DNA from: Chitinophaga filiformis
Lineage (GTDB): Bacteria; Bacteroidota; Bacteroidia; Chitinophagales; Chitinophagaceae
Direction: 5' to 3'
Length of the DNA stretch: 64,000 nucleotides
Assembly: GCF_900102545.1 (NCBI RefSeq)
Contig: NZ_FNBN01000002.1
Location: 1,462,264 to 1,526,263 of the forward strand
This document shows, one piece after another, positions 1 through 8,469 of this stretch (position 1 is its first letter; every line of letters begins with the position of its first letter). Below the pieces are notes generated by a model. That model had not been told where the DNA came from. It saw nothing but the letters and a program-made list of their open reading frames with translations, and ran no database searches. Both the position numbers and the translations under genes were made by a program.

Positions 1-267
1 CTTACTGTACGGCTCAATTCTCTCTCCACTATCCCGGTAAAGGAACCCAATCTTTGCGTTACAGTAGGCGGCATAATAGTAAGGCAGCCAGTCTGCCTTT
101 CGTGCAGCAATCCCGGAGAATTCCTTTTCCAGCTTTTCATAATCTGCCACGCTGGAGGCCTTATCCAGTCTGGCGATTGCGTTTTGCAGTTCGTTGCTGG
201 CAGACTGTGCGAAGCTGATGCAATAGCATGATAGCAGCACCAGCATGGATAACATTATTTTCTTCAT
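1..267 (-). CDS. Secreted helical protein of unknown function, N-terminal part only
   Basis: Only the first 89 codons lie in the window; the frame stays open to base 1. The N-terminus is a clear Sec signal peptide (MKK followed by a hydrophobic stretch, ending SFAQ near residue 20). After it comes a soluble, helix-rich segment with evenly spaced Ala, Leu and Tyr (for example KADWLPYYYAAYCNAKIGF). This resembles the small periplasmic TPR-like proteins common in Bacteroidota, but a family cannot be assigned from a fragment. The start at 267 puts the signal peptide directly after Met-Lys-Lys. An in-frame ATG at 285 is the alternative. A TAGCTTTG element sits about 40 bases upstream on the same strand. 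Confidence 0.6.
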   Translation of the reverse strand, partial: MKKIMLSMLVLLSCYCISFAQSASNELQNAIARLDKASSVADYEKLEKEFSGIAARKADWLPYYYAAYCNAKIGFLYRDSGERIEPYSK

Positions 268-304
268 ATTCTTTGCCTTTTTCATTAGCTATAGTATTTA
301 CAGG

Positions 305-312
305 CAAAGCTA
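305..312 (-). promoter_or_regulatory. Bacteroidota -7 element upstream of the truncated gene
   Basis: Read on the minus strand this is TAGCTTTG, an exact match to the TAnnTTTG -7 consensus of Bacteroidota housekeeping promoters. No convincing -33 TTTG lies at the usual spacing, so the assignment rests on the -7 box and its position about 40 bases before the start codon. Confidence 0.35.
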
Positions 313-389
313 GGAACTGATACGGCGCAGCGTTTTACAGCGTAGATAACACGGGAAAGTGTTACGACAAGACGGGGAAATAAGTATAG

Positions 390-1091
390 TCAGTCTTTGG
401 ATAAATTAAGCATGCGGGTTACATTCTCCTTATAGAACTCACTGACAGGAACTTCCTTGTTGCCAATTACAACAAGATCTCTTTTAACTGCTGATATCTT
501 CTTCGCGGCTACAAGGAAAGATTTATGCGTACGTATAAACGCGGGAGGTGGTAGTTTCTCTTCCATGGCTTTCATGGTCATGCGCGTGAGCACAGGCTTC
601 GTGGAAGATGACAGATAGATCTTAATATAGTCTTTCAGTCCTTCTATATACTCGATATCTGCTACAACAATTTTCACCTGTACATACTCCACATATACAA
701 AGAAGTCTCTGGGCGCTTCAGATGCTTTATGTTGCAAACGAAACAACTCATATGCATGATTACAGGCCTTCAGGAAACGCTCAAAACTAAAGGGTTTCAG
801 CAAGTAATCTACCACACGCAGTTCAAACCCCTCCAAAGCGTATTGCTCATAAGCTGTCACCAGGATGACCATCGGCGGTTGTGGCAATGATCTTAAAAAC
901 TGTAGCCCGGTTAGTTTGGGCATCTGTATATCCAGGAAGATGAGATCTACCTGTTCCTGTTGCATTACCTCCATTGCTTCCATGGCATTCTTACATGTCT
1001 TCACCAACTGCAAAAAAGGTACCTGCCGGATGCTGTCTTCCAGCAACTCCCGCACCAGCAGTTCATCATCTATAGCAATACAACGCATCAT
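390..1091 (-). CDS. LytTR-family response regulator
   Basis: A 233-residue cytoplasmic response regulator. The receiver domain spans about residues 3-118: acidic pair D8/D9, phospho-acceptor D54 in FLDIQMP, switch threonine near T79, and lysine K99 in LLKPF. The C-terminal half (about 133-228) is a LytTR DNA-binding domain, with the typical YIEGLKDYIKIYL strand and FIRTHKSFLV. It is the partner of the histidine kinase directly upstream. The kinase stop and this start overlap as ATGA (1091-1088), which implies translational coupling. A second ATG follows immediately (MM), so the true start may be one codon later. Targets cannot be read from the window. Confidence 0.93.
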   Translation of the reverse strand: MMRCIAIDDELLVRELLEDSIRQVPFLQLVKTCKNAMEAMEVMQQEQVDLIFLDIQMPKLTGLQFLRSLPQPPMVILVTAYEQYALEGFELRVVDYLLKPFSFERFLKACNHAYELFRLQHKASEAPRDFFVYVEYVQVKIVVADIEYIEGLKDYIKIYLSSSTKPVLTRMTMKAMEEKLPPPAFIRTHKSFLVAAKKISAVKRDLVVIGNKEVPVSEFYKENVTRMLNLSKD

Positions 1092-2116
1092 GTAAGTACC
1101 AAAGTTAAAGTAATATGAAATACCCCGTTTTCATTCCTGATCAGTAAGGTATATTTATCCCTGTACAACATGTCCAGCCGCGTTCTTACATTAGATAACC
1201 CAATACCTGAATTTTCATCTTTTTCTGTAACATTCTCCTCATCAAACCGGTTCTTTACATCAAAAATAAGCTGACCATCCTTTACCGACAGCTCAATATC
1301 TATCTGCGGATGCGACAGGTAATTTACCCCATGTTTAAATGCATTTTCTACGAAGGGTATCAGCAACATGGGTTCTATTGTATAGCATTCCGTTTCTTCT
1401 TCTGTATTCATCACGGCATTCACCGCCACCTCACTGCCAAAACGTAGTTGCTGCAGTGCTATAAAACTCTTCAGGTATTCAATCTCTTTGATAACAGCCA
1501 CCTTTTTTCCCTGTGTATCGTACAGCATATAACGCATCAGATCTGACAGCATGATAAGAGAAGACTCCAGCCTCTCCGATTTCTTCCTGGCCAGTGAAAC
1601 CAGGTTGGTCAGGACGTTGAACAGGAAATGTGGACTTATCTGTGAACGGAGGAACTTCAGCTCTGTAGAGAGCTGTTCGGTCCGTTTCTTCTCCTGTTCT
1701 TTCTCAAACCGGATCTTGTTCACTCTCCTGCGATAAATGACGCTGATAAAGAAGATACCAACAGACGGACCGAAAATAAATTTATACGCCGTCATGTCTT
1801 TCAATACATCTGGAAACCAGAAAGCCAGTATATGATACTTCAGCTGGAATGATATGAACAGGAGTAACATGGCCACCGGGAGATACAGCCACCAGTATTT
1901 CCGGTTCATCAGCCTGGGATAGAAAAAGAAAGCATTGCTGTAAAAAATAGCCATATGTATGAACCCCGATATCGTGAAGAATAAACCGGGAATAGGCCCT
2001 ACCTTATACTCGTTGGCAGCAGTGGAAACCATATAGGGCAAAAACAGCAACATAGCCCAGATAAGGGCATGAATTCCTCCTTCTGTAAGTGCATATTTAT
2101 TACGTAGTACCTTCAT
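1088..2116 (-). CDS. LytS/YehU-type sensor histidine kinase
   Basis: Membrane histidine kinase of the His_kinase (PF06580) type. Four transmembrane segments fill roughly residues 12-130. A basic coiled linker (RRRVNKIRFEKEQEKKR) follows, then the phospho-acceptor motif QISPHFLFN (His about 163), an N-box (FVENAFKHG) and a G-box (GIGLSNVRTRLDMLY). It has no large extracytoplasmic sensor domain, so sensing is probably within the membrane. It overlaps the LytTR regulator by 4 bases. The start at 2116 (MKVLRNKY) gives a typical N-terminus. The frame is open to an ATG at 2173, but that start adds a hydrophobic, unlikely leader reaching into the divergent promoter region. Confidence 0.9.
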   Translation of the reverse strand: MKVLRNKYALTEGGIHALIWAMLLFLPYMVSTAANEYKVGPIPGLFFTISGFIHMAIFYSNAFFFYPRLMNRKYWWLYLPVAMLLLFISFQLKYHILAFWFPDVLKDMTAYKFIFGPSVGIFFISVIYRRRVNKIRFEKEQEKKRTEQLSTELKFLRSQISPHFLFNVLTNLVSLARKKSERLESSLIMLSDLMRYMLYDTQGKKVAVIKEIEYLKSFIALQQLRFGSEVAVNAVMNTEEETECYTIEPMLLIPFVENAFKHGVNYLSHPQIDIELSVKDGQLIFDVKNRFDEENVTEKDENSGIGLSNVRTRLDMLYRDKYTLLIRNENGVFHITLTLVLT

Positions 2117-2234
2117 TGCTAATAGTAACAAAAATAGCCATTTTAAGCCCGTTTTGGCGGGAGGCATAGACAAAACGGGAATATGTGTAGATTACCTGCT
2201 ATCCCGTATCTTCGTGTCAAATCATCCATTAGCA

Positions 2235-3068
2235 ATGAAGCACCTGCTTTATATATTCATCGCCGTTTGTCTTTACTCCTGCTCTCCCAAACTATCCCCC
2301 GGCACCGGGAATAACCATATTCCTCCACTTACGGACACGACCTTTGTATTGGTCCTTAGTCCGGGCGACCGCTACAACGGTAATGGTAAAATAGCTGTTA
2401 TCAGCTCTTCAGACAGTAGCATTTCCCCTGCCTGTACCTACGATGAGATCATTGCCAGGTTTAAACAGGTAGCCAGGGCACAGGGCGCCAATCTTGTAAA
2501 AATAACCAGCTATAAAAAACCGGCATATAAAGGGGATTGTGATAAGATGACTGCCAGGCTTTACAGGGTCGATAATGTAAAAGCCTATGAGCAGAAATTT
2601 GACTGGAGCCCCGATCGTAAACTGAGCTGGGATGATTTTAAAGGAACTCCGGCACCCAACCGTGATACCAATGTCGCTGCCAGAACATCCTGCCGCTTCG
2701 GTATACGGGTCGATACAATGTATGCGTCGGGCATTCACGTAGTGGTGACCAATGAATTCATCTGCCAGCAGAGCAGTGTGAGGCCCGGACGAAAAACACC
2801 GGCATTACTGGCACACGAACAGTTGCACTTTGACCTCTGCGAAGTATATGCAAGGATACTGCGGAAACAACTGGCCAATACCGCATTGACGCCAGCTAAT
2901 GTCAACAGGGTATCAACAGATGCCTTTCTCGAAACCTATAAAGTATACAAGGAAAGACAGTGGGCCTATGATGAAGAAACCCTGCATGGGCTGAAACCCG
3001 AAGCCCAGGCACACTGGAAAGAAAGTATAGAGAAAGAGCTGGCAGCACTGGACGGATATAAATATTAA
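2235..3068 (+). CDS. Lipoprotein with DUF922-like zinc protease motif
   Basis: 277 residues. A short signal peptide ends in the lipobox LYSC (Cys16), so it is predicted to be a lipoprotein. The segment from about residue 122 (FDWSPDRKLSWDDFKGTP) through the motif HEQLHFD (His194, Glu195, His198) matches the DUF922 family of predicted secreted zinc-dependent proteases; HExxH is the metal-binding and catalytic signature. The N-terminal ~110 residues are unlike that domain and may be an adaptor. The reading frame is open upstream to 2154, but the lipobox decides for the ATG at 2235. It is divergent from the LytS-type kinase. No substrate is evident. Confidence 0.82.
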   Translation: MKHLLYIFIAVCLYSCSPKLSPGTGNNHIPPLTDTTFVLVLSPGDRYNGNGKIAVISSSDSSISPACTYDEIIARFKQVARAQGANLVKITSYKKPAYKGDCDKMTARLYRVDNVKAYEQKFDWSPDRKLSWDDFKGTPAPNRDTNVAARTSCRFGIRVDTMYASGIHVVVTNEFICQQSSVRPGRKTPALLAHEQLHFDLCEVYARILRKQLANTALTPANVNRVSTDAFLETYKVYKERQWAYDEETLHGLKPEAQAHWKESIEKELAALDGYKY

Positions 3069-3155
3069 CCTTGTTTAACATTAAAGCAAGGCATATTAAC
3101 CTGCTTTTGCAGGTGGTGGATCTACCTTCATGTTATTCACGAAGTACCTACCATC

Positions 3156-5975
3156 ATGCGAAAACACTACTTACTATTATTGATTGCCTGCTGTTTTACA
3201 CTCACCGTTTATGCCCAGCGAAATGGTAGTATTAAAGGCACTGTATCTGACACTATTTCCGGGCAGCCCGTGGCATCAGCTACCGTTACCCTGTTCAGAA
3301 AAGCAGACTCCTCCCTGGTCAGCTTTACCATGACTGACAATAAAGGGGCCTTTCAGCTAACGGGCATTGCCAACGGCAATTACCGCCTGCTGATCACGCA
3401 TGTAAAATACCATAACGCTATCAGGCCTGTTAACCTTACTGCCAATAGCTCCAACATTGATCTATCTGCTATTCTATTGCATGACCTCAGCAGAACACTC
3501 AGTGAAGTCGAGGTCAGTGCCGAAGCGCCCCCCATTACACTGCTCGGCGATACCGTCCAGTATAATGCAGGATCGTTTAAAACACCGCCCAATGCGAGTG
3601 TGGAACAACTGCTGAAGAAAATGCCCGGTATACAGGTAGATAAAGACGGCACTGTTAAAGCCCAGGGACAGAAAGTGAATCGTGTACTGGTAGATGGAAA
3701 AGAGTTTTTCGGTACCGATCCAAAACTTGCTACCAAAAACCTGCCTGCAGATGCGATCGATAAAGTGCAGGTATATGACCGCCTGAGTGATGCCGCCCAG
3801 CTAACAGGCTTTGACGATGGCAACAGCGAAAAGACCATCAACCTTAAACTCAAACAGGATAAAAAGAAAGGCCTGTTTGGTAAAGTGACTGCTGGCGGTG
3901 GTACCGACGATAGATACGAAGGACGGTTTAATGTCAACTCCTTCAAAGGCGCCAGGCAATTGTCAGCTATTGGCCTTGGCAATAACACAAATGCGGAAGG
4001 TTTTTCCTTCATGGACCTCATGAACTTCAGCGGGGAACTGAACCGTATGCGGCAAAGTGGTAATGGGAATGCCAGCTTCGCCATCAGTGCAGATGATCCT
4101 GCCAGCGCCTTAGGTGGGGCAGGCAGCAACAACGGCATTAAAACCATCTGGGGTGGCGGGATCAATTACAATAACATCGTTGGCGACAAAACCAGCCTTA
4201 ACGGCAGTTACTTTTACAACCGTTATAATCCCTACAAGGAAAGCAGTGTACAACGCCAGTATTTCCTGCCCGATTCATCCTATTTCTATAACCAGTATTC
4301 CACCAGTGATAACCTGAACAACAGTCACCGTGTGAACCTTGCGGCCGACATTGCCATAGACTCCTTTCACTCTCTCAAAATATCATCTTCCGCCGGCTAC
4401 CAGGAAACCCGGAATAAAAACCATAGCACCTATGAAACGCTGTGGGAAGATAAACAGCCAGCCAACCAGGGATTCAGTGATAACTCGTCCACAGGACATG
4501 GCACCAATTTCCGTAATGACCTATTATTCCGGAAAAGGTTTCCGCTTCAGGGTCGGACCTTCTCACTGGGTCTGCAAACAAGCCTGAACAACAGCGAGAA
4601 CAAAGGCAGGCTGCTTTCTGTCAATCAATTCTATCATCATGACGCCTCACAACCTGACTACGACTCTATCAACCAGAGCAACAATACACAGAGCGACCTT
4701 AAAAGCTATACGCTTCGTGCGGTATACACAGAACCACTGTTCAAACGCTCCCTGCTGGAATTAAGCCTCGGCCGCAGTAATACCAGCAGCAACTCCGACA
4801 AAACAACCTACGATTATAACAGTCAGACGGGTAAGTTTGACCAGCTGAATGAAGACCTCACCAATAATTTCGAAAACACCTACGGTTATACCAACGCTGG
4901 CATCCGTTTACGCACGAAACAGAATAAATTCAGCCTGGCCGCAGGACTTAACTGGCAGTATGCCGCACTGGAAGGAAACATCATTGCGGGTACAAAAGAC
5001 TCCGTCATTCGTAAGACCTTCACCAACCTGCTGCCAGCACTCCGGTTTAAATACGATTTCTCCCGTTACCGGCACCTCAGCATCAACTATGCCGCCGTTA
5101 CCAACCAGCCAGGTATATCACAGTTACAGCCCGTTCCTGACATTTCGGATCCTTTGAATATCCGCGACGGTAATCCTTACCTCAAGCAGGAATACACGCA
5201 TGCAGTACAACTGGACTATGTATCCGTCGATCCCTTCAGGAACAAAAACCTCTTTGCCTTTTTTAACCTGCAGGAAACACAGAACAAGATCGTGGATGCA
5301 CACACGGTGGATTCACTGGGTGTTAAACATACCATGCCGGTGAACGTAAACGGTGTATACAACATGACAGGCTCCATTAACTGGGGATTCCCCCTGCGGG
5401 CATTAAAAGGAAGCATCAATTTCAACAGCAATATGGGATACAGCAAGACAGAACAGTTCATTAATACTGTGTCCAACACCATCCGTACCTTTACCCTGGG
5501 ACCATCCATGCGTATGGACCTGTCGCCGACAGAGCAACTAGATCTCTCATTCAATGCAGGATTCAATTACTACACTACCGGCTATTCCCTGCAATCTGCT
5601 CTCAATACCAACTATTTTTCACAGCAGTATGAAGGAGAAGTGAACTGGCAGTTACCAGCCCATTTTCAGCTGAATACCAATTTTTCATACACCGTCAACA
5701 GTCGCCGTGCAGATGGCTTTAACACCAGTATCCCATTATGGAACGCTTCCTTTAGTCGCCAGTTCCTGCGTTTTAACCGGGGAGAACTAAAACTGAGTGT
5801 CAATGACCTCCTGAACAGGAACATCGGCATCAACCGCAGCAGCAACCAGAACTATATTGAAGACAGCCGGACAAAAACCCTGCAGCGGTTCTTCCTGCTG
5901 AGCTTTACTTATAGCCTTAACAAGGCCCCTGCCTCCAGGGGAGAACGCGGTGGTCCCCGCATGATACGACGCTAG
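3156..5975 (+). CDS. Outer-membrane beta-barrel protein, TonB-receptor-like, with carboxypeptidase-regulatory domain
   Basis: 939 residues with a signal peptide (cleavage after about VYAQ, residue 20). Residues ~24-105 form a carboxypeptidase-regulatory-like beta-sandwich (GSIKGTVSDTISGQPVASATV). Residues ~115-215 resemble a receptor plug (SVEQLLKKMPGIQVDKDG, RVLVDGKEFFGTDPKLA). The rest is a long beta-barrel with alternating aromatic strands, as in the OMP_b-brl_3 (PF14905) family. This is not a SusC: the SusC-type motifs around VVDG and the following SusD gene are missing. The C-terminus is arginine-rich (GERGGPRMIRR) instead of ending on an aromatic residue. Such proteins are often encoded near GLPGLI genes, and one lies 1.6 kb downstream on the other strand. 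Confidence 0.88.
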   Translation: MRKHYLLLLIACCFTLTVYAQRNGSIKGTVSDTISGQPVASATVTLFRKADSSLVSFTMTDNKGAFQLTGIANGNYRLLITHVKYHNAIRPVNLTANSSNIDLSAILLHDLSRTLSEVEVSAEAPPITLLGDTVQYNAGSFKTPPNASVEQLLKKMPGIQVDKDGTVKAQGQKVNRVLVDGKEFFGTDPKLATKNLPADAIDKVQVYDRLSDAAQLTGFDDGNSEKTINLKLKQDKKKGLFGKVTAGGGTDDRYEGRFNVNSFKGARQLSAIGLGNNTNAEGFSFMDLMNFSGELNRMRQSGNGNASFAISADDPASALGGAGSNNGIKTIWGGGINYNNIVGDKTSLNGSYFYNRYNPYKESSVQRQYFLPDSSYFYNQYSTSDNLNNSHRVNLAADIAIDSFHSLKISSSAGYQETRNKNHSTYETLWEDKQPANQGFSDNSSTGHGTNFRNDLLFRKRFPLQGRTFSLGLQTSLNNSENKGRLLSVNQFYHHDASQPDYDSINQSNNTQSDLKSYTLRAVYTEPLFKRSLLELSLGRSNTSSNSDKTTYDYNSQTGKFDQLNEDLTNNFENTYGYTNAGIRLRTKQNKFSLAAGLNWQYAALEGNIIAGTKDSVIRKTFTNLLPALRFKYDFSRYRHLSINYAAVTNQPGISQLQPVPDISDPLNIRDGNPYLKQEYTHAVQLDYVSVDPFRNKNLFAFFNLQETQNKIVDAHTVDSLGVKHTMPVNVNGVYNMTGSINWGFPLRALKGSINFNSNMGYSKTEQFINTVSNTIRTFTLGPSMRMDLSPTEQLDLSFNAGFNYYTTGYSLQSALNTNYFSQQYEGEVNWQLPAHFQLNTNFSYTVNSRRADGFNTSIPLWNASFSRQFLRFNRGELKLSVNDLLNRNIGINRSSNQNYIEDSRTKTLQRFFLLSFTYSLNKAPASRGERGGPRMIRR

Positions 5976-5989
5976 AGAACGCTTCATAT

Positions 5990-6021
5990 ATACCAAAAAG
6001 GGCTGACCCGAAGGTCAGCCC
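5990..6021 (-). terminator. Intrinsic terminator with TTCG tetraloop
   Basis: A 9-bp perfect stem (6000-6008 with 6013-6021). On the minus strand the loop is TTCG and the stem is followed by TTTTT. It therefore terminates the leftward hydrolase gene ending at 6139. On the plus strand there is no T-run, so it is a weaker end for the receptor-like gene. Confidence 0.8.
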
Positions 6022-6064
6022 AGCCTGTTGAAAGTCCGCCAACTTTCAGGCCAATTCATTGCTC

Positions 6065-6145
6065 CTATCTATCTATCTATCTATCTATCTATCTGTATGT
6101 ATGTCTGTATGTCTATCTGTATGTCTATATGTGTCTTCCTATCTG
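6065..6145. repeat. CTAT tetranucleotide microsatellite with degenerate tail
   Basis: Seven perfect CTAT units occupy 6065-6092. They are followed by a decayed tract of GTAT, GTCT and CTAT units up to about 6145. The tract lies between two convergent gene ends and reaches into the stop codon of the leftward hydrolase (TAG at 6141-6139). It would be transcribed as that gene's 3' untranslated region, just ahead of the TTCG terminator. Confidence 0.85.
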
Positions 6146-7191
6146 GTGAAGTTGTTCACTTCAATAATAGCATCAGCGAATGCCTGGGGCGCTTCCTGGG
6201 GAAGATTATGACCTACACCACCAGTAATGGTATGATGTGCATATTTGCCTTTAAATTTAGCCGCATATGCAGCAGGGTCAGGGTGAGGAGCGCCATTGGC
6301 GTCCCCTTCCAGGGTCACAGTTGGCACTGTAATAGCAGGACCGGCTGCCAGTTTCTTTTCCAGTTCATCATATTTGGATTCACCTTTGGTTAGCCCCAGT
6401 CTCCAGCGGTAATTGTCAATGACGATCTGTACGTGGTCAGGATTATCGAATGCGGTGGCTGACTGATTGTAAGTAGCATCACTGAAGTGCCACTGTGGAG
6501 ATGCCAGCTGCCAGATCAGCTTATTAAAGTCGCGGGTATTTGCTGCGTATCCTGCACGACCACGTTCTGTTGCAAAGTAGTACTGGTACCACCACAACAG
6601 TTCAGCTTTTGGCGGCAGCGGAGCCTTGTTAGCCTGCTGACTGCCGATCAGGTAACCACTTACTGATACCAGGCCTTTTACGCGTTCAGGCCATTCAGCC
6701 GCCACAATATCTGCAGTGCGTGCACCCCAGTCGAATCCACCTACTACTGCCTGCTTAATTTTCAATGCATCCATAAAGGCGATGATATCTACCGCAAGGG
6801 CCGCCTGTTCTCCGTTACGGGGTGTTGCCGCAGAAAGGAAACGTGTAGTACCATGACCACGCAGATAAGGTATCAATACCCTGAAGCCTTTGTCTGCCAG
6901 TATGCCGGAAACTTCTTTATAACTGTAAATGTCATATGGCCAGCCATGAAGGAGAATAACAGGCTCACCATCAGCAGGACCAACTTCTACATAACCTACA
7001 TCGAGTACACCAGCCTTAATTTGCTTGATATGATCGAATGCCGCATCGACAGTTGTAGCAGCAGTGTTACTCTCAGCGGCAGGCCCCTGTCGGTGCTGCG
7101 CTGTTGCTGTGTTTAAATTGCCCAGTCCTAATGCTGCGAAGATCAAAGTCGCTCCTAAAAAACGACGGCCAAAGTTTGTTCTGTTGTTCAT
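6139..7191 (-). CDS. Secreted alpha/beta hydrolase, epoxide-hydrolase/dehalogenase-like
   Basis: 350 residues. The start at 7191 gives MNNRTNFGRRFLGATLIFAA, a signal peptide with a twin-arginine-like RR before the hydrophobic core (Sec or Tat export, undecided), ending near TATAQ. The fold is alpha/beta hydrolase. HGWP (82-85) forms the oxyanion-hole region. The nucleophile elbow GGFDWGA places Asp154 where lipases have Ser. A C-terminal GGVGHNLPQE supplies the catalytic His (about 328). An Asp nucleophile is typical of epoxide hydrolases and haloalkane dehalogenases; the substrate is unknown. The frame is open upstream to 7287, but that region carries the promoter. It is a single-gene unit with its own promoter and terminator. 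Confidence 0.85.
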   Translation of the reverse strand: MNNRTNFGRRFLGATLIFAALGLGNLNTATAQHRQGPAAESNTAATTVDAAFDHIKQIKAGVLDVGYVEVGPADGEPVILLHGWPYDIYSYKEVSGILADKGFRVLIPYLRGHGTTRFLSAATPRNGEQAALAVDIIAFMDALKIKQAVVGGFDWGARTADIVAAEWPERVKGLVSVSGYLIGSQQANKAPLPPKAELLWWYQYYFATERGRAGYAANTRDFNKLIWQLASPQWHFSDATYNQSATAFDNPDHVQIVIDNYRWRLGLTKGESKYDELEKKLAAGPAITVPTVTLEGDANGAPHPDPAAYAAKFKGKYAHHTITGGVGHNLPQEAPQAFADAIIEVNNFTR

Positions 7192-7252
7192 AGTATTTTC
7201 AATTAACGTTGTCAAGTATTTACCATTCCACTCATTTGCTTGCCCTGCATAA

Positions 7253-7283
7253 CAAAAGTAGATTGGCGACTGTTCAACGCAAA
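7253..7283 (-). promoter_or_regulatory. Bacteroidota promoter of the secreted hydrolase
   Basis: On the minus strand a TTTG -33 element (7283-7280) is followed after 19 bases by TACTTTTG (7260-7253), an exact TAnnTTTG -7 element. The predicted start of transcription is about 50 bases before the hydrolase ATG at 7191. Both boxes and the spacing fit the class consensus. Confidence 0.6.
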
Positions 7284-7354
7284 TCACAGATACCGTAAAC
7301 CGGACATAATCATCCGTGAATTAGACAATGCCGGGACCCAAAATTGGCGGAGAG

Positions 7355-7401
7355 CACAAAAAAGGGAGGTTGCATCAAGAGTAATTTGATACAACCTCCT
7401 T
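7355..7401 (-). terminator. Intrinsic terminator downstream of the GLPGLI gene
   Basis: An inverted repeat with arms 7363-7378 and 7386-7401 (one mismatch, 7-base loop). On the minus strand the hairpin is followed by TTTTTT. It lies about 220 bases beyond the stop codon of the leftward GLPGLI gene, so it closes either a long 3' untranslated region or a separate small RNA. Confidence 0.7.
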
Positions 7402-7424
7402 ATCTCTGATAAACTACCTCCTAA

Positions 7425-7627
7425 CCATTAAGAGCGACAGCGGAAGTAGCAGGCGGTTTCAGATGGGAATGTCGGGCCTTCGGCTCTCCGGCAATACGAC
7501 CGATGCCGTCCAATCCATATTCAAATCTCTATTCGCTTGACAACGCCCGATAGCATTCCAGACAGGAGAGGCGCCGACCGACATCCCATACTGAAACCGA
7601 AGCTACTTAGCGTAAAATATTTAATGG
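7425..7627 (-). repeat. About 200-bp imperfect inverted repeat, possible structured RNA
   Basis: The segment begins with CCATTAA (7425) and ends with TTAATGG (7627). Its halves pair over most of the arms: GTAGC (7446-7450) with GCTAC (7602-7606), CGGTTTCAG (7454-7462) with CTGAAACCG (7591-7599), then GGGA-TGTCGG and CTCTCC with their partners. About 70 bases remain as a central loop. The right end overlaps the stop codon of the GLPGLI gene. Leftward transcription would make a long hairpin followed by the terminator at 7363-7401. It could be a 3' untranslated structure, an independent RNA or a small non-autonomous mobile element. Strand and function are inferred, not shown. Confidence 0.5.
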
Positions 7628-8418
7628 TCCTCGCGTATCATTCTCATCCTGCCACTATTATTACGCTGCATCTCTGCGAATATCTTCTCCCGTTCCCTGT
7701 CAAATTCGGCTGCAGTTACCTTTTTCCCTTTAGATGGTGCTTTGATGGCCGCCAGATCAACATCTCCGGATATTTCCACGGCTTTATAGACGATGCGGCC
7801 ATTATTGATGTCCAGGCCCAGTATAAGGCCCGGCAACTGTCCGGGGTATTCAGGACCAGCTGATACCGGAATAGACAGCGTAAACCAGGCAACAATCTCC
7901 GACGTATCTGCCACTTCTTTTGTTTTCATCTCCCCGTTTTCCATGCTCATCATGGTACGTTTTCCGATAAGCCGGGCCACCGCCTGCTGACAGGGATAAT
8001 TGAGGATGGTACTTGTTTGTCCTGTCAGCTTCCAGTCCAGCTTGCGGATACTGTCTGCCACAATGTAATTCTTTGCCCCAAACTCGCGCTGTTCTACTAC
8101 CTGACCAGTAGTGAGATGTACATAGCTCAGGTCATCAGCTCCCCCGACAACTGTAATCATCCGCATTCCGCCTTCCCCCCCCTCAAATCCCTCAGGCCTG
8201 TCCTCCTCCACAGTGCGGCGCAGGCTCTGATCATTGCCAAATAATACTTCCAGTTTGCTGGCATTCGTAGGTGGAAGCGGCAATGATTGGCCATCCTCCA
8301 CAACAACGTCCAGCATCATCTGTACCGTACGTGTGTACAATACCTTACCCTGCTTTTGCTGACCATTGACTGTAATGATCGCCAGCCCCAGGGAAATCGT
8401 AAAAATTATCTTTTTCAT
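7621..8418 (-). CDS. GLPGLI family secreted protein
   Basis: 265 residues, with a signal peptide MKKIIFTISLGLAIITVNGQ. The family signature is present as YPGQLPGLILGLDINNG in the C-terminal half. The rest is beta-rich and typical of the Porph_ging/GLPGLI family of Bacteroidota, whose role is unknown. Its members often sit beside TonB-receptor-like barrels, and such a barrel is encoded at 3156-5975. A Glu/Gly-rich insertion (EDRPEGFEGGEGGMRM) lies near residue 75. The start at 8418 is chosen because it gives the signal peptide directly; the frame is open to 8463. It is transcribed away from the histidine kinase gene, with a shared intergenic region carrying TTAA boxes. Confidence 0.88.
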   Translation of the reverse strand: MKKIIFTISLGLAIITVNGQQKQGKVLYTRTVQMMLDVVVEDGQSLPLPPTNASKLEVLFGNDQSLRRTVEEDRPEGFEGGEGGMRMITVVGGADDLSYVHLTTGQVVEQREFGAKNYIVADSIRKLDWKLTGQTSTILNYPCQQAVARLIGKRTMMSMENGEMKTKEVADTSEIVAWFTLSIPVSAGPEYPGQLPGLILGLDINNGRIVYKAVEISGDVDLAAIKAPSKGKKVTAAEFDREREKIFAEMQRNNSGRMRMIREDH

Positions 8419-8469
8419 CGGGTGTACTTTTAAGGAAATAAAGCTATCCAGATCTACCCGCAACAGAGG

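Noticed and set aside
2154..2234. Extended N-terminus of the DUF922-type lipoprotein
   Set aside because: The lipobox signal peptide begins at 2235, and the extra 27 residues lie in the divergent promoter region.
6065..6092. CTAT repeat as a CRISPR-like array
   Set aside because: The units are four bases with no spacers.
6028..6393. 121-codon rightward frame with IYLSIYLSICMYVCMS repeats
   Set aside because: It is the translation of the CTAT repeat running antisense through the hydrolase gene end; it is low-complexity and has no homology signal.
7425..7627. tRNA, tmRNA or RNase P RNA in the inverted-repeat region
   Set aside because: No cloverleaf, no CCA end, no tag peptide and no RNase P core motifs were found; only a long imperfect stem is present.
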